From Syngnathus acus (Eukaryota; Chordata; Actinopteri; Syngnathiformes; Syngnathidae), in assembly GCF_901709675.1 (NCBI RefSeq), contig NC_051100.1, positions 3,224,001-3,288,000 on the forward strand: a DNA stretch of 64,000 nt, in the 5' to 3' direction. Positions 49,596 to 58,985 of the stretch are shown one piece after another (position 1 is the stretch's first letter; every line of letters starts with the position of its first letter). The translations under genes were made by a program, and so were the position numbers. Under the pieces are notes generated by a model that had not been told where the DNA came from, did no database searches, and saw only the letters and a program-made list of their open reading frames with translations.

Positions 49596-51755
49596 TTAGT
49601 AGAGTTCTGCAGTGATTCTGCTGTGGTCGGCCTTGTTCTTAAGCGACCTGTCATCGGACCTCCGCCTCACCTTCCTGTCCTCACTGGACTCTTTCCGGAC
49701 CAGGCCCTCGTCGCTGGCCGCCTGCAGGCTGTCGAAGGTGCCGTTCCTCTCGCGCTCCAAGCCGGCCGATCCTCTCTCGCTGCGTTGCCTCTTCCAAAAC
49801 GCCATCAGGCTTTCCAGGCAGGTGAACTTGGTGTCGGTGGTGCAGGCGTACATGCCGATGGGCACGGCCAGAACCATGGCCAGTACGATCACCACGATGT
49901 GGATCAGCTTCTCCCGCTGCTCCATCTCCGTGATGTCGCTTCCCGTGACAAACACCAAGCACTGGCCTGGCCGCGGCGTCTGGTTCTTGAGCGTCACGCA
50001 GATTTCGTATTTGGTGGCGGGCATCAGGTCAGAGACGGAGTACGAACGGATGCCCGGGCCGATGGAGATAGTCTCCTTCTTGTCACTGTTGGCTTGGCCC
50101 AAATGGACGGTGAACCACGTCTGGTCAGGGTGGTCCAAGACGGCAAACCACTCGACGGCGATGCCACGCACCGTCTGTTTGGCGATGCGGATGTCGATGT
50201 AGATGTTCTCGTCATCTGCTGGGAGGTGGGGAAGAGGCGCCGACTGGGCGCCATCCGGAGAGAGGATGTCCACCTGGATGTTGGCCGAGGAGTTTCCGAT
50301 GAAGTTGACAGCACTGCACGTGTAGACGCCCCGATCGGCCAGATGGACCGACGGGATCACCAAGAGGGATCTGATGGTGTCTTCATCCACCCTCTCCTGA
50401 GACTCTGAACAGAAGACAATAAGAACATCAAATGTCATTTGAGTAATAAAGAACCAGAACTGAGGAACGCCAACAAGCAGTGAGAAGAACATTGTCAGTA
50501 TACATTTAAGTTGGAGTAGGTTTACTCATGTCACCGCAACGCGATAATCTGTGACACATCATCCAGATTGACTCCTCTTAAAGGAAAGCTTTCTGTGATT
50601 AAAATGTGACCATAAGTATCTAATTCAGTAGAAGATATCAGGCAATCCGCCTGCCTGGACGTCACACTGCACTCTTACCATGAAATCCTCTGATTATCTT
50701 CAGACCATATGTCCACCACACTGCAGGTTCTGGCCTAGCTTTGGCGAGGCAGCGCAGCGTGATGTTGGTGCCCAGCGGTAGGCTGAGGTTGGCCAACGAG
50801 GTGGTGACCACGGGCTTCACACAAGCCTGCAGCTCCACCTCGTGAAAGAACTTGCCGGCCCTAAAGTCCGGACCGGAGCAGGTCAAGTAGGAGTTCATCA
50901 GGATAATCGGGGGGCTGAGGGAGCGGGTGAACTCCACGAAGCCCTTGAGTCGGCAGTCGCATAGCCAGGCATTGTCGTGGAGCGCCAAGACGACGTTCGG
51001 CCCGGAAGAGCTTGCCTCTTGCTTCTCCTCGCTCTGCAGTTTTTGGTACAGAGGCCAGTTTTGGAAGACCTCCTTGGATATGACCGTAAGCCGATTGAAG
51101 GATAAGTCTAAGTAAGTCAGATGGGGCAAATTTTTTAACGCATGTTCTGGCAGCACATCTAGCTGGTTGTGCTTCAGGTCCAGGATCTTTAGACTCGGGG
51201 TGTCCTCGAACGCTGTCCATGGTACGGAGCGCAGCTTGTTCCCTTCTAGGCGGAGCTCAGTGAGGTTGCCTAAACCTTCCAAAGCCTTCGAGTTAATCAG
51301 GGTGATGTCGTTGAAGTTCAACCACAGGTTCTCCAAGCCGGACGCTCTGATGAAAGCCCCGCGCTTGATTTCAGTGAAGTGGGATTTTTCTATTCTGATT
51401 TTGGTCATATCATGGGGAATATTCTCTGGTGTGACTCCAAACGTGTTCTCCTCCATGCATATGAGGGACCTATGAGGGAATTCAAGTATTAGTCAAACAT
51501 AAGCCTCAAGTCTAAACCTTAACCCAACCCTAAAACTACTGACAACATAACTCCAAAATATTTTACTTTGGAGCATTACATAGAGTCAGAATTCTAAAGG
51601 ACACAGAGTTCTACCTTGACGAAGATCACCTCTTACCTTCCATGACGGTCTTCTATACAGCTGCACCCTCGCAAACACTGAGAGAAACTTTCAGATCTTT
51701 GGAAATAAAATAAAACTATAACAAGCAGGTAACAAATCCTGTCCATAGTCTGCAT
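49596..51755 (-). CDS. lrit2: Leucine-rich repeat, Ig-like and transmembrane domain protein 2
   Basis: This is a retina-enriched type I membrane protein, probably with an adhesion or synaptic role like its relatives LRIT1 and LRIT3; its exact function is poorly known. Coding exons on the minus strand are 51,755-51,637, 51,469-50,679 and 50,404-49,596. They are GT-AG with matching phases, giving 572 residues (human 550). A second in-frame ATG at 51,746 would give 569. Order: signal peptide ([12 protein letters not shown]), cysteine LRR N-cap (CLRGCSC), about five LRRs ([32 protein letters not shown]), LRR C-cap ([10 protein letters not shown]), Ig domain (TLRCLA...YTCSA), FN3-like domain, membrane span at about 470-490, and a charged cytoplasmic tail ending ITAELY. 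The segments VRIE/IRIE, LWLNFN, WTAF and QTVxGI match human LRIT2 rather than LRIT1. Its position next to cdhr1 also fits. Confidence 0.93.
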
Positions 51756-51831
51756 AAAATTGCCCCAATGGCGGGCGGCATTCGTGCTCAAGACATATCG
51801 AGTGAGGCAGACGAGGGAAGCTTATTAGAAC

Positions 51832-51837
51832 TAATCC
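51832..51837 (+). promoter_or_regulatory. OTX/CRX-type site upstream of lrit2
   Basis: TAATCC lies 77 bases before the lrit2 ATG (in opposite sense to the gene). It matches the photoreceptor CRX/OTX core. Confidence 0.3.
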
Positions 51838-52063
51838 CCAAATGCACAACACCTAATTCTTGACAGAGTCAGCAGGTCTGACCTACTAGTCGTTTAAGGA
51901 GGTGACGCCCACTGATAAGTCGCCTTTTGGCAACTGCTGGCTGACGATACCACGTCTGCTGTTTTGACACTAACAGATATTCAGTTGCACAAAAATACCA
52001 GCAAATTAATATCACATATAATACAGGAACAGACACACATATCGGTATAGAGATATAGAAAAG

Positions 52064-52069
52064 TTTATT
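52064..52069 (-). terminator. Possible lrit1 polyadenylation signal
   Basis: AATAAA on the minus strand lies 714 bases past the lrit1 stop and about 310 bases before the lrit2 start. Confidence 0.35.
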
Positions 52070-52464
52070 TAAATCCTCAGTGGGATAATTGAATACAGTT
52101 AGTGGAGTAGTGTTGCCTCTAGGGGGCGCAAAAAACAAAACACACGGAGAAAGCAGTGGGGAATAGAAATAGCTCCACGTCTTATTTACACAGCGTCATA
52201 GTTCAGTCCTTTCTGCACTTGCCTCCAGCTCCAGCTTGTCTACGTTCACCATGCCTGCGAGTGTATAGCTTACATCTCCTCTGAGAACGTATGACAGATA
52301 TATACAGAGGCACAGACTTGACCGTATATGTAAGTGTACACTTTCCAGAAAAGTATTTACAAATCATACACGTACATATTGACAATAAAGTGTTGTTTTG
52401 TTTCCCTTTGGGTCCGATCAGACTGTTTCTTCACTGCGCTATAAACCAAGTTGTCAAATCTCGC

Positions 52465-52782
52465 CTATACGGATATTTCCATGATGGTGCAGCGGGCAAA
52501 GGTCCTTTGATAGAAATTGGCTCGAGGTGGAGGTGGGGTCGGTGGCGTGATCCAGCGAGGAGGAACGGGAGGGGGGGAATCCCAGGAAGTATGGCCGGCA
52601 GGGGGGCTCACGTCAGGATGCGGCCTGGTGTGAGGATACGGGCGGTGTTGGGGATACGGGTGCGGGTAGAAGTGGGGCTGCGGGTGAGGATGCAAGCGGT
52701 GACTTGGACTGGGACACGGTGGAGGGGGAGGATGAGCGCGAGGAAGGTGACGCGGCGGAGGAGCCGGAGCTGGAGCATGATG
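52465..52782 (-). other. Open in-frame extension downstream of the lrit1 stop
   Basis: Reading on in the lrit1 frame after its TGA gives 105 sense codons before TAG at 52,465-52,467. The predicted segment is very rich in Pro and His (many HP, YPHP and PPPP runs) and ends TIMEISV, a fit to a class II PDZ ligand pattern. The fourth base after TGA is C, a leaky context. The canonical LRIT1 end NEYFC precedes the stop, so this is an extra possibility (readthrough or alternative splicing), not a correction. The strand is C-rich and poor in stops by composition, and the antisense frame is also open, so chance is a serious alternative. Confidence 0.25.
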
Positions 52783-55700
52783 TCAGCAGAAGTACTCGTT
52801 AGGCTGTCCTTCGATTTTAGCCGTGGCCTCCGAGTCAAGGCTGGAGCGGGCCGACAGCAATCTATTGGACTCTTCCGGGTTAAGTCTGTTCAAGTATTCC
52901 CCTTCTAGCCCTTTGGCTTTGGTGCCGGGTGACAATGTCTCAAAAGTCACATAGGAATCTTGGATGTCCTTGGATTTTTTTCCCCAGTACTTCTGGATGC
53001 GTCTCTTCAGGGCGCCGCAACACACGATGACGGTGAGGGGTACGGCGATGATGCAAGCCACGGTGATCACGATCACATTGATCAGCTTCTGGGTGCCAGT
53101 CGCGCTGGCTGCCTCATCCGTGGAGAAGATGACACACTGTTCCTTCTTGGGTATGAGCCCCCTCACGCATACGCAGGCGATGTACTTGGTTCTGGGCACG
53201 AGGCCTTCGATGGTCACCCTATTCTGGCCCGCCCCCACATTGATCTTCCTCATGTCTCTCTCCCCGAACACGGCATATAGAACGCTAAAGGCCGTCGTGT
53301 TCTTGGCCTTGGGAGCTCGCCAGTTGAGGGAGATTGTATTGTCCGTGTCCCCTACTACCTTCACTGAGCGGACCACCCGGTCTGGGTCTTGCTGCAGAGA
53401 TGAGGTGTTTGCAGCCAGGTTGCTGAGGTTGGTCTTTTCCAGATCCAGCAGCGTGTCTGAGTTGGACGATGCAGACGGGTCGGGGGAAAGACCGGGATTG
53501 TCCAAACTGGGGTCGGCAATTTCAAGTGGAAGGACAGGATCCAAGACCGGCGGTGGAGACGTAGGGAGGGAGGTTGGCACCACGTATCGGGCAACCAGTT
53601 TCTCCTGGTAAGCTGCTTTTCCAACCGGGTTGGATTTTTTCACTTTGGCCTTCTTCTCATTGCCGGTTTGATTGCCTTCCTGTTTTGGAGAATTGGATAC
53701 CACTAAAGAAATGACAGCTTCGGCGTTCCCGGCGTAGTTTGTCGCTTTGCATATGTATTTCCCGGAATCGCGATAGGACACGGCTGGAACACTGAGGATG
53801 GACCAGGTGATGCCATCTTTGGATGTTTCCTGCTGGACTGTGGGAAAGAAAATGAGTAGATGTGAAGTTGGTTTCTGTTGTGGCAAATTTTAAATTCAAA
53901 TTTGAGGCAGTCTTGAGTGCTACGTGTTCGCCAGAATATTTTACTCATTGACATTATCTAACCTCATCGATAAGTCTTCTTCATAGCAGACTCACCCGTT
54001 CCATTCAGAACTCGCTTATCCGCCCTCCGCCACGTCAGGTCAGGAATGGGCACCCCGATGGTCCCGCACCGGAGCAGGACATTATTTCCGACGGCGCTTC
54101 GGACCCGCGCCACGGCCGTGTGGATTTGCGGGGGCTGACAACGTCGCAGCTCGGCATCGCTGAAAAGGACGCCCGACACACTCTCAGGGGAAGAGCAACG
54201 CAACCTGGTGTCGATGAACGCCACAGCCAGAGTGGGAGACTTCTGGAACTGGACCAGGTCGTACAAGCGACAGTCGCACGCCCAAGGGTTGTCATGGAGA
54301 CCTGAGGGCAGAAGGTTTACAGGTGAGGAAGGTCGGGTCGGTGCGGCGCGATGGAGCGGACTGCAGATGGCCAATGTGGCAGATGTTAATCTTGTAAGAG
54401 GATTAACTTTTAATTCATAAACTACATCATGAGCATGACGATGGCAATGATGATGATGAGGAGGATGGCGATCAAGGTCAGGTTCTGCTGTCACTTCGGA
54501 CTCATGCAGTTCGCCAGCAGCTTTTACACAGCTGGTCTCAGAATTGACTTTAATGCGATAATTGTACTTCAACATGCTATTTTGTTGACAAGTCCAGTAT
54601 TTTCAGTTCTAAGCAGAATCGTAAATATGTGCTTTAGAAGACAGTTTGGTAGTTCTAAATGTGTGGTTGTGTTTTTTAGACAATTTCAAATAGCTCCATT
54701 CATCTGCACATTTTACCTTGCAGTTTTGCGCAATATCAATTTTATATTATTTTTTTAGATTAATAGGAGCCAATTGGAAAAATCTAAAAAAAAAATAAGA
54801 CAAATGTACATAATTAACATGCATATCATTTTTGTTGCATTTTTTTTGCCTACTTTTGTTTGGTGTCATGACGTGAACATTTTTCTACAAAAATGTGGCT
54901 CGTGATTCAATACAGTTAAATTAAATTTGCATCGTCAAACCTCATGAATAGAGTTCATTATTTGCAGCAACATGCTCATGGTTGTGGTTGAGTACATTCG
55001 GACAAGATTAGCATTAGTTCTGTTGAAACAATTAAGTGGATCATGTTAATTTGTTTGTAGGTTATTTGTAACGGGTAACTTTTAGGAATCAAATTGATCC
55101 AAGTGACGGTCATGCCCTTTTGACCCAGAAATAGGGGGGGGGGGGGTTGTTTGTTGAAGACCATATATAAAAAAAACAAGATCAATACGCTGATGTCTGT
55201 GTCTGCCAGGACGCACCCTTACCCAGGATCATTTTGGAGCTCTCGGGCCCTTGGACGGGTTTGGCCGCAAGCCAGTTGGCCAGCACGGAGATGGGCAGCG
55301 TCAGCAAACTGTTGCTGGACAAGTCCAGGTAGGTGAGGTTCCTGATGTGTGTGGTGGCCTCCACCGGAAGCGAGGTGAGCTGGTTGTTGTGCAAGTCCAG
55401 AAGTCTCAGACTGGGCATGTCAGTGAGCGACTCCCAAGGGAAGGCGGCCAGCGCGTTGCCGTCCAGGCGCAGCTCCTCCAGGTTGAAGAGTCCGCGGAAG
55501 CTGTCGGCGCCCAGCACGGACAGCGCGTTGAAAGACATCCACAAGAACTCCAAACCCGAGAGGTAGTTGAAGGCTTCGCTCGGTATCCGCTGGATGGCTG
55601 TCTTCTCGATGCGAAGCTTGGACGTGTCCACCGGGAACCCGACAGGCACCAGCGAGATCTCGGGGTCATTGCAAATCACACTCCTGGGGGAGACAAAAGC

Positions 55701-56384
55701 ACATCATTGATGAAATATGATACGCTGATATCCGATTGAATTCAAAGACAAAATACACTGAAATACAATAAGAGAATGACAGAGTCAGAAAGATACTATA
55801 AGCTGAGATGCGTTAAGTTACAAGAGATGGTATGCTGATACCGTTTGATATGATACGCTGAAATACGATTAGATACGATGATACGACACATTAGAATATG
55901 ATATGATACATTGAAAAATTATTTTATAAGATGAGATAGGATACACAAGACGTGCGATTAGCTGATATCCAATATCCTCAGATACGATACGCCATGCTAC
56001 ACTGCGGTTCAATTAAAATACGATATAAGATACAGTCCGCTAATAGATACCGGGAGATACACTAGGTTGTGTGCTGAGGAGGGGGGGGGGCATCCAAACT
56101 GAACTAAAAAGCACTGATGGCAAGCTTCAAAGTGCCTTTGAAAGATAATCCTGCATTAAATAAAATTGGGCCACCATGCACTCCTTGATTTCTCTTTGGC
56201 GCTCAGGTCCACCTCCCATACAAACTTCCAAATGTCACAAATGAAAGCATCCTTGCCCTTACCTGGCCTTGGAGCCGTCACTCAGGTTGTGGTAAAAACA
56301 GCTGCACTGGGATGGGCAGCCGCTCACCGGGGAGAAAAGTCCACCCGCGGCCACGTAGAGCCCCAGCACCAAGACGAGGAACAT
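52783..56384 (-). CDS. lrit1: Leucine-rich repeat, Ig-like and transmembrane domain protein 1
   Basis: This photoreceptor/retinal synaptic type I membrane protein is known in mouse to tune cone synaptic transmission. Coding exons on the minus strand are 56,384-56,263, 55,683-55,223, 54,301-53,996 and 53,837-52,783. All are GT-AG and in phase, giving 647 residues (human 623). Order: signal peptide (MFLVLVLGLYVAAGG), LRR N-cap (CPSQCSC), about five LRRs in exon 2 (LRLDGNAL, LDLHNNQL, LDLSSNSL), LRR C-cap DNPWACDCRLYDL, Ig C2 domain (LLRCG...YICKA), a linker, FN3 domain (VRSVKVVGDT...FSVLYAVFG...CVCVRGLIPKKEQC), a membrane span at about 548-570, and a tail ending NEYFC exactly as in human LRIT1. 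Intron 1 holds a degenerate GATAC repeat. An unusual open frame follows the stop. Confidence 0.95.
55700..56060. repeat. Degenerate GATACGCTGATA/GATACGAT repeat in lrit1 intron 1
   Basis: Short units such as TGATACGCTGATAT, GATACGATTAGATACGATG, ATATGATACATTG and CAGATACGATACGCC recur with no fixed period. This is a low-complexity intronic minisatellite. Confidence 0.65.
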
Positions 56385-56560
56385 TTTGGCCCCACTTTTT
56401 TTACGCAGCGCGCCTACCTAACATGCATTTGCACACTTTGCTTCCAACTTTCCCCCCACTCTCATCGACGGGGATATCATCCGCATGGTTTCTCTCCACC
56501 ACTCTGCTCTCCCATAGTGATCAGACTGCATATGAGTCCCCAGATAAAAAGGATAGACAA

Positions 56561-56566
56561 GGATTA
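56561..56566 (-). promoter_or_regulatory. OTX/CRX-type site upstream of lrit1
   Basis: GGATTA on the plus strand (TAATCC in the sense of lrit1) lies 177 bases upstream of its ATG. Confidence 0.3.
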
Positions 56567-56677
56567 GTACGGGGACTGGCATTCTTTTCATTTGGCTGCG
56601 TATATTGCATCCCGCAATCTGATAGGCTGCGCCGAGACGTCCCCTGTTTATTATCTCACACACTTGCGAAATGGTCA

Positions 56678-56683
56678 TAATCC
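56678..56683 (+). promoter_or_regulatory. Second OTX/CRX-type site upstream of lrit1
   Basis: TAATCC lies 294 bases upstream of the lrit1 ATG, in opposite sense to the first site. Two such cores within 120 bases fit a photoreceptor promoter. Confidence 0.3.
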
Positions 56684-56699
56684 CTTTGGATGATTTTAT

Positions 56700-58800
56700 T
56701 CCCCCCTTCTTTTCCTCACAAATGTAGTTTGTTCATTTGAGCCGTGCCGTGACTGTTAATCTGCAAGTGGACGCCGCTGTGTTTGGCCACAAGGGGGCCC
56801 CTGCGCATCACAGCCGAGCGGTGCGCCACTCGTGCAGATGTTCACCGCGCACCGTTTTTATCAATGTGACCTTCATGTCAGTGGAGATAACGGACGCTCA
56901 TTTCAGACAGGAAAAAAATTAATAAATGAATTAAAACGGTAATTATGAGACACTTAAGATAATGAGATGCTAAATCACGCAAGTCATAATTCCGAACATT
57001 TTTGTTTAGGAGATAAACTGAAATAGCTTTGTCTTGGCCGTTAGTGATTTTGTTGTATTCCATGATAAAAGCAAAAAAAACAAAACACGTGTGAGTAGCC
57101 ACTGGGTGAAAGGCGACTTTGGGTATCGACTCATTAACCGATTTGGAAACAATCCCGGACTGCAAAGTGCTTCCGACTATAAAGCTTTTGTTTCATTCAA
57201 AGAACTTGGTGTATTTGTAGCACCTGGACTTTGTACAGCAATGTATGCCCACTCTTCTACTCTAGATTGAAGGTCAGGTCAGGGCAGAAAAAGATCGGCA
57301 AAGAACAGGATATTATGGGATGTGGCGAAAGATATGACTATCTCAGGATTAGATTTACAACGGAATCTTTTCAAATAGAGTCAGATATGATGCTTTAGGA
57401 TAGACTAAGGATCAGAAGAATATGGTAGAGTAGGATAGGCCGGGGCAGGATTGGCAAAGGGTATAAAGTGTGATGTGACAGATTAGGTTTTCGATTGGAT
57501 CGGTCGGCACAGGACAGATTAGGATAGGGTCACGACAGGAATCATAAGGAAATCATCAGGATAAGACAGGAAAGGACAAAAAGTAGGATGTGATTCAGGT
57601 AAGGGCTGAGGATAGGATAGATAAGGATGGGATAAAACAGGACAGGACAAGATCGATTAAATTTCTCATACACAAAAAATGTGACATTCTCACATTCATG
57701 AATCATATTAATTCATAATCTACATTGGGATTAAAGTTTTATTTCACCTTTTTTTGCATGTTAAATCCCTGTGAGTATTGCTACTACTGCAAAGGCCTTG
57801 CGTGAGCCTTTTAACCTCTTGGGCAATGGATTGTTCAAAGAAACTCACACATTCCATATAGTAGTTAATCTTTTTGCCGGAAGACTATTTAGATGTTGTA
57901 GCTGACAGCTGCATAGCTTGGGAAACCGTGTCGCAGCGTTATAGGTTGATAAAGCATTACTTTCAAAAAATGGAGTATGTACAAAGGCTTTTGATGAAGC
58001 ATTTTCTAGGGGCGGGGTAAATAAAACTGACAAATGGAAATAATTGAGGATGCTTCAAATTGGCCTTTTTGTCACCTACATTTCACAACATTCCTGATCT
58101 CATAATCCTGAGACAAACGCAATACAATGTCAGATTTATTTGCTTAGCCTGCGAGCATTGGGGCACCAAAAGCTGCGAATGATGCCGTTGCCACGCCAAA
58201 CATGACAAATCCACACAGAAGGTCAAGAATGGATGGCATTTTTTTTCCCACAGTCGGTGTGATTATGTTTAACGTTTGTTAGGCTGAATGTTTGACGTTT
58301 AAGTCAACTCCGCAGACTACTAATGACTAACACGTGTTAATATCTGTGCATGTTTCATTTTGTTGAGTACAGCGTAACTGTTTTGCATTCCCAGCCGGGC
58401 TATAACATTGATATTGTAAAGTCACATGACTCCTGAATGAGGAGGAGGTGGAAGATTTATAGACAATATGTTGCTGGAGGATGAGATGAAAATTCAATGA
58501 ATACATTTTTTCCGTCTCCGTCAGTTTTCATAGCTGACCGTGAGAATCGTGCTGTTTGCGGACACCTGTTGTGCGCATGAACATTTCGAGCGCTCGCCGT
58601 GTGACAGCAGCATCAGCATCCGCCTCATCGTCATCCGCATCCTCGCCACGCACGCACGCACGCACCCCCCACGCACACAAAAGGTTCGTTGTGTAACTAA
58701 TTGAGGGGCTTTGCTGTACACGTCGGAGGGGCAAATACGCTTGAGCCTGAAGGGTTGCGCGGTTTTAAGACATTCCTGCACGGATTGGGGCGACGCAACG
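56700..58800. other. Divergent intergenic region lrit1-rgr
   Basis: The two genes are head to head with 2.6 kb between start codons. No exon is supported. It contains a GGATA-rich minisatellite (57.28-57.66 kb). Confidence 0.5.
57280..57660. repeat. Degenerate GGATA/GGACAGGATA minisatellite
   Basis: Purine-rich units such as AGGATAG, GGACAGATTAGGATAGGG, GGATAAGACAGGAAAGGACA and GATAGGATAGATAAGGATGG recur across about 380 bases with no strict period. Confidence 0.65.
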
Positions 58801-58840
58801 CGAGCGGGGTGGTGGCTTTACATAATAAACGGCATGCTTT

Positions 58841-58880
58841 TCACGTGAAATGGCCCTTTAAAAAGCCAGCGTCCTCCAAT
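58841..58880 (+). promoter_or_regulatory. Putative rgr core promoter (E-box, TATA-like, CCAAT)
   Basis: TCACGTGA (58,841-58,848), TTTAAAA (58,857-58,863) and CCAAT (58,876-58,880) lie 105-145 bases before the rgr ATG. TCACGTGA is the preferred MITF/TFE/USF E-box, and MITF drives many RPE genes. The tight clustering suggests a promoter, but the order of elements is unusual if CCAAT were downstream of the start. Confidence 0.35.
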
Positions 58881-58985
58881 CAGGCCGAGGCACTGCGTAA
58901 ACAGGCGGACGGAGAGGAGACGAGCGTGTGCGTGCGTGTTTGGGGTCTTTTTTTTTTAGTCCGTGGTGACAAATCGGCTCCGAGA

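Larger units (their letters stand above)
51756..52464. other. lrit2 upstream region and lrit1 3' flank
   Basis: This short intergenic stretch separates two tandem minus-strand genes. An 89-residue minus frame with a hydrophobic stretch (51,869-52,138) is present, but has no homology I recognise and no exon support. It is better read as lrit1 3' UTR or spacer. Confidence 0.45.

Noticed and set aside
49612-50408. Plus-strand frames of 196 and 261 codons over lrit2 exon 3
   Set aside because: They are antisense shadows of a GC-rich coding exon. The minus frame has the clear LRIT2 protein.
51869-52138. 89-residue minus frame with a hydrophobic stretch between lrit1 and lrit2
   Set aside because: There is no recognised family, start or splice support. 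It lies in the likely lrit1 3' UTR; one hydrophobic run is expected by chance.
52291-53611. Plus-strand frames of 205 and 215 codons over the lrit1 last exon and its flank
   Set aside because: They are antisense to lrit1 and composed of low-complexity Arg/Gly/Val-rich peptide. They show only that this area is poor in stops.
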